A DNA stretch of 64,000 bases from Terrabacter sp. Root181 (GTDB taxonomy: Bacteria; Actinomycetota; Actinomycetes; Actinomycetales; Dermatophilaceae): contig NZ_LMHU01000005.1 in assembly GCF_001428505.1 (NCBI RefSeq), positions 496,001 to 560,000 of the forward strand. Reading direction: 5' to 3'. A program made the position numbers and the translations under genes. Numbering within the stretch: the stretch's first letter is position 1; each line of letters opens with the position of its first letter. Under the pieces are notes generated by a model, which searched no databases, was not told the DNA's origin, and saw only the letters and a list, made by a program, of their open reading frames with translations. Of the stretch, positions 57,493 through 64,000 are shown in pieces.

Positions 57493-57522
57493 GCCGGCCG
57501 CGGATAGACTTCCGCGGACACT

Positions 57523-57610
57523 GGAGGGCTCGCATAGTGGCCGAGTGCGGCGGTCTTGAAAACCGCTATGGGTTCATAGCCCATCGTGGGTTCGAATCCC
57601 ACGCCCTCCG
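57523..57610 (+). tRNA. tRNA-Ser(UGA)
   Basis: Eighty-eight nucleotides. The acceptor is GGAGGGC/GCCCTCC, the anticodon loop CTTGAAA gives TGA, the long class II variable arm pairs TATGGG/CCCATC approximately, and the T-loop is TTCGAAT. CCA is not encoded (GCAAAC follows). A second copy of its last 14 bases plus one lies 119 bases downstream. Confidence 0.97.
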
Positions 57611-57730
57611 CAAACTGCTCCGTCGGTGCGGAGCGCCTTCGGATCAGCTGCGGAGGCGTGAGATGAAGGGGAGCGCTGGGCCCAGGCGAGGAACGAGCTC
57701 GGTACCAGCGCGGCGTCCCACGCCCTCCGC
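57597..57730. repeat. Direct repeat of the tRNA-Ser(UGA) 3' end
   Basis: TCCCACGCCCTCCGC occurs at 57597-57611 (end of the tRNA) and again at 57716-57730. A tRNA 3'-end duplication is the usual scar of integration at a tRNA att site, but only ~100 unremarkable bases lie between. Confidence 0.7.
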
Positions 57731-57895
57731 GCTCGCACGCCGGTATCAGCGCTTGGCCATGCCCTCCGCCACGGGTGCATCCAGATCGCGCGGCTGATCG
57801 CGCGCCTGGTGTGGCCGGGACGCACCTGTCGCACGTCCTCCAGCCCGATCTCACGCCCGAACGGCGCCGCGCGCAGCGCCTCGACCCGGATCCGG
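57612..57895. other. Non-coding stretch after tRNA-Ser(UGA)
   Basis: About 280 bases without a supportable gene. It contains the second tRNA-end copy (57716-57730) and a partial third (GCCCTCCGCC near 57763). Minus-strand frames here have poor codon usage. Confidence 0.55.
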
Positions 57896-57898
57896 GCA

Positions 57899-57934
57899 TG
57901 AAAAAAGGGCCTCCGGAGATCCGGAGTCCCTTTT
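57899..57934 (-). terminator. Intrinsic terminator with T6 tract on the minus strand
   Basis: On the minus strand GGGACTCCGGATCTCCGGAGGCCC folds into a GC-rich hairpin followed by TTTTTT. It is one of few terminators here with a real T-run, and it points to a minus-strand transcript that includes the 36-codon ORF just upstream. Confidence 0.75.
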
Positions 57935-57981
57935 GTCTCATGCGCCGGCTCGACGGTGAGCTCGGCGGTGCACGCGCACTC

Positions 57982-58092
57982 TCAGAGCAGGCCGAGCCTC
58001 TCCTCGTAGGTCGTGCTGGAGTTGTACTGACCGACCGGCATGGACGTGGACGGACGGTTCATGGCCGCGAAGAACGACACGATGTACGACAT
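57982..58092 (-). CDS. Unannotated 36-residue small protein
   Basis: An ATG-TGA frame encoding M-S-Y-I-V-S-F-F-A-A-M-N-R-P ... Q-Y-N-S-S-T-T-Y-E-E-R-L-G-L-L. AAGGAAA lies about 12 bases before the ATG, and a T6 terminator lies ~50 bases after the stop on the same strand. Codon third positions are mostly G/C. The N-terminal third is hydrophobic and the rest polar and Ser/Thr-rich. No cysteine. I recognise no family. It could be a regulatory peptide, a leader peptide or a RiPP-like precursor, but no modifying enzymes are nearby. It is divergent from folP2. Confidence 0.5.
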   Translation of the reverse strand: MSYIVSFFAAMNRPSTSMPVGQYNSSTTYEERLGLL

Positions 58093-58281
58093 CTCTGTAT
58101 TCAGTTTCCTTGATGGCAGAACCCTCGCCGACGCGTCGTCGAGAGGGCTCGGTGGTCGATCGTCATTGCGGGACGATCAGGACCGGCAGACCACCCGCGA
58201 CCCGGCCGGGAGCGTGGCCGGGCCGTGGGCGATGTCTGCTCCACAATGGTAACAGTTCCGCAACCATGCCCAGTCCACTCG

Positions 58282-58310
58282 TTGACCTTTGTGGATCCTC
58301 GTGAGATACG
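58282..58310 (+). promoter_or_regulatory. Promoter giving a leaderless folP2-like mRNA
   Basis: TTGACC (58282-58287) and GATACG (58305-58310) are 17 bases apart. A start six to seven bases later coincides with the GTG at 58316, so the mRNA would be leaderless, consistent with no Shine-Dalgarno. Confidence 0.5.
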
Positions 58311-58315
58311 ACAGT

Positions 58316-59299
58316 GTGACCAGAGATTCCGGCTCGGATCCCGCGCCCGACACCGCCGAGATCCTGAGCCGGCTGGCCCCGCTCCAGCTCCCCGAGGCGA
58401 GCCCTCTCGTCCTGCGTGGCCGGCGCTTCGACGCGGCCGCGCCCGCGGTGATGGCGATCGTCAACCGGACCCATGACTCCTTCTTCAGCGGCAACCGGCA
58501 CGCCGACCTCGAGTCCGCCAAGGCTGCCCTCGTCGAGGCCGTCGAGCTCGGCGCCGACCTCGTCGACGTCGGCGGTGTGCGTGCCGGTCAGGAGGGCGAG
58601 GTGGTCGACGCCGACGAGGAGATCCGACGCGTCGTCCCGTTCCTGCAGTGGGCGCGCACCGAGCACCCGGACGTGCTGCTGAGCCTCGACACCTGGCGGT
58701 CGGAGGTCGCCCGTGAGGCGGCCGGTGCCGTCGACCTCGTCAACGACACGTGGGCGGGTCACGACCGGGACCTGGTTAACGTCGCGTCGGACGTCGGCGC
58801 CGGCTACGTCATCTCACATACCGGCGGCCTTCCGCCCCGGACCGATCCGGTCGACGTGACCTATGGTGACGACCCCCTCGACGTCGTGCGCGACGTCGTG
58901 CGCACCCTGGCCGACGGTGCCCGCGCGGCCGAGCAGGCCGGCATACCTCGTGAGCGCATCCTCGTCGACCCGACGCTCGACTTCGGCAAGACCACTGCGC
59001 ACTCGCTCGAGGTGCTGCGGCACACGGCTGACGTCGTTGCCCTGAACTACCCTGTGCTGCAGGCGATGTCGCGCAAGGACTTCGTCGGGGAGACCCTCGA
59101 CCTGCCCGCCGATGAACGCCTCGAGGGGTCGCTCGCAGCCACGGCCGTCGCGGCCTGGCTCGGTGCCACCGTCTTCCGTGCCCATGACGTCCGGGCCACG
59201 CGACGGGTCCTCGACATGGTGGCCACGATCCGCGGCGACCGGCCACCACGGCTCGCGCTCCGTGGCACGCGCCGTGACGGCATGGCGAACGGTTCCTGA
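58316..59299 (+). CDS. folP2: Dihydropteroate-synthase-like protein (FolP2 type)
   Basis: About 327 residues, TIM-barrel DHPS fold with V-M-A-I-V-N-R-T-x-D-S-F-F, L-V-D-V-G-G and S-L-D-T-W-R. The first motif has the N-R-T form of mycobacterial FolP2 rather than N-V-T-P-D-S-F of true FolP1. M. tuberculosis FolP2 lacks DHPS activity in vitro, so a role in folate synthesis should not be assumed. No other folate genes are nearby. The GTG at 58316 was chosen from the promoter position; GTG 58301 and TTG 58289 are alternatives. Confidence 0.85.
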   Translation: MTRDSGSDPAPDTAEILSRLAPLQLPEASPLVLRGRRFDAAAPAVMAIVNRTHDSFFSGNRHADLESAKAALVEAVELGADLVDVGGVRAGQEGEVVDADEEIRRVVPFLQWARTEHPDVLLSLDTWRSEVAREAAGAVDLVNDTWAGHDRDLVNVASDVGAGYVISHTGGLPPRTDPVDVTYGDDPLDVVRDVVRTLADGARAAEQAGIPRERILVDPTLDFGKTTAHSLEVLRHTADVVALNYPVLQAMSRKDFVGETLDLPADERLEGSLAATAVAAWLGATVFRAHDVRATRRVLDMVATIRGDRPPRLALRGTRRDGMANGS

Positions 59300-59527
59300 A
59301 CGGACAAAATACGGTCCGATCCGACGGGCCGACCGGCCGGTATTCTGCTAGGTTCGTCGCGGTTGCAGTTGCAGTTCCTCGCAGTCGAGCAGGTGCCCGT
59401 CATCCGCAACGGTGACGGGTTTCTTTTCGGCTTCGGTGGGTTCGCGCCCGTCGAGTGGAGTCAAAGCGGCAGCTTGGGATGCGCGAGGTGCGTTGTCCCA
59501 CACGCTAAAGAAGGAAGAGTTACCCGT
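59300..59527 (+). other. Long 5' leader of cspA
   Basis: About 225 bases without a convincing gene. TATTCTGCTAGGTT near 59340 may supply a -10 box. Long leaders of csp genes often change structure with temperature; nothing more specific can be seen. Confidence 0.45.
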
Positions 59528-59731
59528 ATGGCACAGGGCACCGTCAAGTGGTTCAACGCTGAAAAGGGCTTTGGCTTCATCGCCCAGGACGGCGGCGGCC
59601 CCGACGTTTTCGTCCACTACTCGGCCATTCAGTCGAACGGTTACCGTTCGCTGGACGAGGCGCAGCGAGTCGAGTTCGAGGTCACGCAGGGTCCCAAGGG
59701 CCCGCAGGCCGACGCAGTTCGCCCGCTCTGA
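59528..59731 (+). CDS. cspA: Cold-shock protein
   Basis: A 67-residue single OB-fold protein with G-T-V-K-W-F-N, RNP1 K-G-F-G-F-I and RNP2 V-F-V-H-Y. It binds single-stranded RNA/DNA and melts secondary structure. GAAGGAAGAG is 10 bases before the ATG. It has a long leader and its own strong terminator, so it is a single-gene unit. Confidence 0.97.
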   Translation: MAQGTVKWFNAEKGFGFIAQDGGGPDVFVHYSAIQSNGYRSLDEAQRVEFEVTQGPKGPQADAVRPL

Positions 59732-59779
59732 TCACTCGAGATCAACAGCAACGAGCGACACCAACCTCAGTCGTTTGTG

Positions 59780-59812
59780 ACAAAGCCCCCGGCCATCGGC
59801 CGGGGGCTTTGT
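59780..59812. terminator. Bidirectional terminator between cspA and the LCP gene
   Basis: ACAAAGCCCCCGGCC and its exact complement pair around ATC, with short T-rich ends on both strands. It serves two convergent genes. Confidence 0.85.
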
Positions 59813-59840
59813 TGTGTGTCGGTGGTTCTGGTCCCGCGCC

Positions 59841-61373
59841 TCAGCAGGTCTCGTACGAGTCGGTGCTCGACGTGGACGGCGTCTTCGTCTTCGTCGGCGT
59901 GCTGGTCGGGGAGGAGGTCGAGGACGGCTTCGGCGTCGCCTTCGGGGGCGCGATGCCCTTCTGGACCAGCTCGCGGATGAGGTCGTAGTCGGGATCGTTG
60001 GAGTAGACCCCCTGCTTCTGCGTCAGGGCGACGCTCGCGATCTTCGACTTCTGGACGCGCTCGACGAGCTCGACGAAGGCCGGGAGGTTCTGCACCGGGA
60101 TGTCGGTGTAGATGTTGTCCTTGAGGATGCTCGCGACCTCGGGATACTTGGTGACCATCTGAGCCGGGTTGACCTGCTGGACGATCGCCTGGACGACGCA
60201 GCGCTGACGCATCTGGCGGAAGGTGTCGCTGTCGGCGGCGCGGGTGCGGGCGTACCAGAGGGAGTGGTAGCCGTCGAGGTGCTGGCGACCGGGCTCGAAA
60301 TAGCCCTTGACCCCGACGATGCGGCCGTCGGGGGCGTGCTCGCCGCCGATGGTCAGCTTCGTGCCGTAGCCGCTGCGCTTGACGTTGATGTCGAGGCCAC
60401 CCATGGCGTCGATGAGCCGCGAGAAGCCCTTGAGGTCGATGACGACCATCTGGTCGACCTCGAGGCCCGTGATCTCCTGGACGGCGCCGCGCAGCTCGAC
60501 CCGACCGGGCTGGTCGCCGACGGGGTAGGCGCCGGGGTGTGCCTTGGCGTAGTTCTCGGCGTCGACGTAGAGGTTGGTCAGCATGCACTGGCCGGCGCCC
60601 TGGTCGCAGGAGCTGTCAGGGGACCCGAACTTGCCCGAGGGGTAGATGGCGCGCAGCGGGCTCTTCGGTGCGAGCGGCGCGTTGAGCAGGTTGCGGGGCA
60701 TCGAGACGAGGGCGGTGCGGCCGGTCTTGGTGTCGATGCTCGCGAGGATCATCGAGTCGGTGCGGATCCCGATGCGGTCGGCGCCGGCGTCGGAGCCGAG
60801 AAGCAGGATGTTGACGCGCGCCTGGTCGGCCCACGGGTCCTCGCCCTCGGAGACCTGGGCGCCGGCCCCCGGTGTCGTGGGGGTCTTGCCGAAGACCTGC
60901 GCCACGGTGCTCTGCGTGATCGTGGCGTACTCGGCGACCTTGAACGACGAGCCGGCGACGAGGAAGACCATCAGGGTGGTGAACCCGGCGAGCAGACGCG
61001 TGCGGGTGCGGTCGAGCCTCGTGGGGCGGGACTGCACCGCCGTGAGGATGATGGAGCCGCACCAGAGGATGCCGCCGACGACGAAGGCGACGGCGAGGGA
61101 CTGCAGGACGGTCGGGCGCGCGACGATGGACAGCGCGGTGTTCGTCACACCCGTCTTCATCACGTAGTAGGCGCCGACGCTCAGGCTGACGACGGCGAGC
61201 GCGATCAGCAGCCAGCCGAACTTGCGGCTACGGGTCTGGGTCAGGCCTGCTCCGGGGACGACGGTGCCGAGGGCCGTGAGCCCGACGGCGCGACGGAAGC
61301 CTGACTTGAGCTCGCGTCGCAGCGCCTCGCGGGTCGGGGGCGCAGCCGGACCTCGCGCGTTCGGGTAGGTCAT
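59841..61373 (-). CDS. LytR-CpsA-Psr (LCP) family wall-polymer ligase
   Basis: A 510-residue membrane protein. The N-terminal ~150 residues hold about four helices rather than the usual one. The LCP catalytic domain follows (residues ~165-430) with L-L-L-G-S-D-A-G, R-T-D-S-M-I-L and the Arg cluster W-Y-A-R-T-R-A-A-D-S-D-T-F-R-Q-M-R-Q-R. A C-terminal low-complexity Thr/Pro/Ser/Lys tail ends at Cys. LCP enzymes transfer glycopolymers (teichoic acid or arabinogalactan-like) from lipid carriers to peptidoglycan outside the membrane. AGAGGACTCC precedes the ATG. Confidence 0.9.
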   Translation of the reverse strand: MTYPNARGPAAPPTREALRRELKSGFRRAVGLTALGTVVPGAGLTQTRSRKFGWLLIALAVVSLSVGAYYVMKTGVTNTALSIVARPTVLQSLAVAFVVGGILWCGSIILTAVQSRPTRLDRTRTRLLAGFTTLMVFLVAGSSFKVAEYATITQSTVAQVFGKTPTTPGAGAQVSEGEDPWADQARVNILLLGSDAGADRIGIRTDSMILASIDTKTGRTALVSMPRNLLNAPLAPKSPLRAIYPSGKFGSPDSSCDQGAGQCMLTNLYVDAENYAKAHPGAYPVGDQPGRVELRGAVQEITGLEVDQMVVIDLKGFSRLIDAMGGLDINVKRSGYGTKLTIGGEHAPDGRIVGVKGYFEPGRQHLDGYHSLWYARTRAADSDTFRQMRQRCVVQAIVQQVNPAQMVTKYPEVASILKDNIYTDIPVQNLPAFVELVERVQKSKIASVALTQKQGVYSNDPDYDLIRELVQKGIAPPKATPKPSSTSSPTSTPTKTKTPSTSSTDSYETC

Positions 61374-61564
61374 GGAGTCCTCTCTGCATCGGCCCGTGCG
61401 CACGAGCCGATGCACATTGTGCCCTGCCAACCTGATATATGCCGCATCGAGATGGGTAAGGCGCTCGCGGCCGTCCACCCCCGGTTTGGGTCGGGCGCAC
61501 CCGTGCCGGTAGCCTGTGCTCGCCCGTGCATCCGACGCCGCCTCGGCGGCCTCGTCGCGGGCAC

Positions 61565-61654
61565 GGAGGCGTCGCATAGTGGCCTAGTGCGCCCGCCTGC
61601 TAAGCGGGTTGAGGATAAAACCTCTCGCGGGTTCAAATCCCGCCGCCTCCGCCA
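61565..61654 (+). tRNA. tRNA-Ser(GCU)
   Basis: Class II tRNA with encoded CCA. The acceptor is GGAGGCG/CGCCTCC, the anticodon loop CTGCTAA gives GCT, the variable arm is TTGAGGATAAAACCTCTC, and the T-loop is TTCAAAT. Its terminal CCA is already the first part of a 26-bp hairpin. Confidence 0.97.
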
Positions 61655-61794
61655 GCACAAGACAGAAGGACCCCGACACGCTTTTCGTCGGGGTCCTTCT
61701 GTCTTGTGCTGGTCGAACGCGTGGGATTTGGGAGGAGTTCAGGAGTCCCCGAGGGACGAGGGGCCTCGTGAACGACGGCTCCCGCCGCCTCCGC
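61638..61794. repeat. Direct repeat of the tRNA-Ser(GCU) 3' end
   Basis: TCCCGCCGCCTCCGC occurs at 61638-61652 within the tRNA and at 61780-61794, 142 bases apart. This mirrors the arrangement at the other tRNA-Ser. Confidence 0.7.
61652..61712 (+). terminator. 26-bp perfect hairpin starting in the tRNA CCA end
   Basis: 61652-61677 pairs perfectly with 61687-61712 (loop ACGCTTTTC). The first two stem bases are the CC of the tRNA's CCA tail, so 3'-end processing must open or cut next to the stem. Confidence 0.75.
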
Positions 61795-61798
61795 TCCA

Positions 61799-61993
61799 GG
61801 TGGGGGGGCGGCCAGAGGTGGCCTTTCGACGGGTTGGGGGCGGCCAGAGGTGGCCTTTCGACGGGTGGGGGGCGGCCAGAGGTGGCCCTTCGACGGATGG
61901 GGGGCGGCCGGACGTGGCCTTTCGACGGGTGGGGGGCGGCCAGAGGTGGCCTTTCGACGGGTGGGGGGCGGCCGGACGTGGCCTTTCGACGGT
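61799..61993. repeat. Repeat block D: six tandem 32-bp units
   Basis: Six units each ending TTCGAC (or CTTCGAC) at 61830, 61862, 61894, 61926, 61958 and 61990 give exact 32-base spacing. The conserved part is GTGGCCTTTCGACGG; the other half alternates between CGGCCAGAGG (units 1, 2, 3, 5) and CGGCCGGACG (units 4, 6). The array ends at the stop codon of the DUF6328 gene. Confidence 0.93.
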
Positions 61994-62530
61994 TCAGGTG
62001 GGGGAGGAGTGGGTCCCGTCCGTGCTCGCGTCGTCGTCGCGGGTCTCGAGGTTCTGGCGCGCGCTGCCCTTCTTCGACAGCGGCACGCCGACCCACAGCG
62101 CCAGCCCGAGCACGAGCAGCGCCCCGCCGAACCAGAACGCCGCGGTGTGCGACATCAGCACGTCGAGTACGAGCACGACCCCGCCGATGATGCCCAGCCC
62201 CAGCGTGAACAGGCCCACACCCATCAGCCGGTCGGTGTAGGTGACGATGAAGTCCTTGAGCCCGTCTCGGAACAGCGTGCGGTGCAGGGCGACCGGCGCC
62301 GTGAAGACGATGACGCTGACGGCGGCGGCCATCAGCGTCACGACGTAGATGTCGCGCTGGAGGTCCGTGAGGGTCGTGAAGCGCTGCTGGAACGGGATCG
62401 TCAGCAGGAAGGCGAAAAGGATCTGGACGCCCGCCTGGGCGATGCGCAGCTCCTGCAGCTGCTCGCCGAAGTTGCGATCGATCCGTTCGGCCTCGGTCTC
62501 GTCGCGGGTGTACTGGTGTGAGTTGCTCAT
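61994..62530 (-). CDS. DUF6328 membrane protein
   Basis: A 178-residue protein. A polar N-terminal helix (E-T-E-A-E-R-I-D-R-N-F-G-E-Q-L-Q-E-L-R) leads into four membrane helices (residues ~32-160), and an acidic Asp/Ser/Thr tail follows. The helix V-Q-I-L-F-A-F-L-L-T-I-P-F matches the actinobacterial DUF6328 family. The function is unknown. Its stop abuts the tandem repeat array. Confidence 0.85.
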   Translation of the reverse strand: MSNSHQYTRDETEAERIDRNFGEQLQELRIAQAGVQILFAFLLTIPFQQRFTTLTDLQRDIYVVTLMAAAVSVIVFTAPVALHRTLFRDGLKDFIVTYTDRLMGVGLFTLGLGIIGGVVLVLDVLMSHTAAFWFGGALLVLGLALWVGVPLSKKGSARQNLETRDDDASTDGTHSSPT

Positions 62531-62590
62531 GGGCCACCTGTACCCCACGGACGGCACCGAAGGACAGGGGACGTGTGCCGCGTGCCGGGC

Positions 62591-62610
62591 GACACGGCAT
62601 ACGCCCTCGG
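62591..62610. repeat. Copy of the 20-bp GTATGCC-type repeat
   Basis: GACACGGCATACGCCCTCGG differs by one base from the 20-mers at 54892 and (inverted) 36615. It lies in the short gap between DUF6328 and pckG. Confidence 0.75.
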
Positions 62611-62643
62611 TCCCGGGCGGGCACGACGACCCGGCGATGACGG

Positions 62644-62673
62644 AGGGCCCGGCACCGTGAGGTGCCGGGCCCT
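62644..62673 (-). terminator. Terminator of pckG
   Basis: AGGGCCCGGCACC pairs with its exact complement around GTGA, about 50 bases downstream of the pckG stop on the minus strand. Confidence 0.7.
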
Positions 62674-62722
62674 GCATCACGTCGTCCTCCGCCCGCCGGC
62701 CAGCAGGCGGTGGACCGACCTC

Positions 62723-64000
<1,278 letters not shown>

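Noticed and set aside
57597-57730. Integrated mobile element between tRNA-Ser copies
   Set aside because: Only about 100 bases lie between the copies, with no integrase; at most a scar, so reported as a repeat only.
61799-61993. CRISPR array
   Set aside because: Regular 32-bp period but the intervening halves are only two alternating near-identical sequences, and no cas genes are present.

Overview
The window is about 72% G+C, with short intergenic gaps, GTGA/ATGA start-stop overlaps, mycothiol-type and Zur-type features, a SigB/F-like sigma factor with an ANTAR regulator, GTP-dependent PEP carboxykinase and many actinobacterial DUFs (DUF6767, DUF6458, DUF6328, DUF779, CGNR, FBP). This fits a chromosomal segment of a high-GC actinobacterium; the gene set looks like the Intrasporangiaceae (Janibacter/Knoellia/Phycicoccus/Terrabacter neighbourhood), but that placement is inference. 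I see no transposase, integrase, phage gene, CRISPR array or replication origin.

Layout. 1-8.6 kb: a giant multicopper oxidase cut by the left edge, a DksA-like zinc-finger protein, a secreted protein, a conserved protein and an Nramp metal transporter. 8.7-13 kb: two translationally coupled acyl-CoA dehydrogenases, a crotonase-fold protein and an MFS carrier. 13-18.4 kb: MarR plus DHA2 efflux operon, GAF-ANTAR regulator, SigB/F-like sigma factor, mycothiol-dependent-isomerase-like protein. 18.4-25.6 kb: CopD-CtaG fusion, a Cys-rich small protein behind a BlaI/CopY-like operator, MerR regulator, nitrilase, thioredoxin-NHL protein, and a membrane-protein gene broken by an in-frame TAG. 25.8-31.2 kb: acyltransferase, tandem GNAT, frameshifted CGNR gene, large FadE. 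31.4-38.2 kb: an aberrant tRNA-Gly(UCC), FBP protein, NlpC/P60 peptidase under a c-di-AMP riboswitch, a protein with a caspase-like His/Cys pair, tRNA-Gly(CCC), SMP-30 lactonase, AAA ATPase. 38.3-43.3 kb: dcd, a hydrolase, and a complete four-gene osmoprotectant ABC operon. 43.4-49.2 kb: Zur-box-controlled zinc-free L33, prolyl aminopeptidase with a G15 tract, and the GAF regulator / aldehyde dehydrogenase / DUF779 module. 49.3-54.8 kb: a four-gene operon of signal-less proteins of unknown role, then an EtfD-like Fe-S oxidoreductase. 55-64 kb: cysK-cysE, two tRNA-Ser genes, an unannotated 36-codon ORF, folP2-like gene, cspA, LCP ligase, DUF6328 and pckG (cut by the right edge).

How the genes connect. 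Fatty-acid oxidation is the clearest theme: three acyl-CoA dehydrogenases, a crotonase and an EtfD-like ETF:quinone oxidoreductase, with a shared TetR-like operator before fadE and etfD. Copper and respiration appear in the multicopper oxidase and CopD-CtaG. Metal limitation appears in Nramp and the Zur-L33 pair. Cell-wall biology appears in the c-di-AMP-controlled NlpC/P60 enzyme, the LCP ligase and perhaps the odd tRNA-Gly.

Non-coding structure is unusually rich. A 32-bp-periodic repeat with core CGTCGAAAGGCCAC occurs at four gene borders. The word GTATGCC/GGCATAC is several-fold over-represented and dictates rare Tyr TAT and Ala GCA codons. Very long perfect hairpins lacking a U-tract sit between convergent genes. 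Both tRNA-Ser genes are followed by a second copy of their own 3' end.
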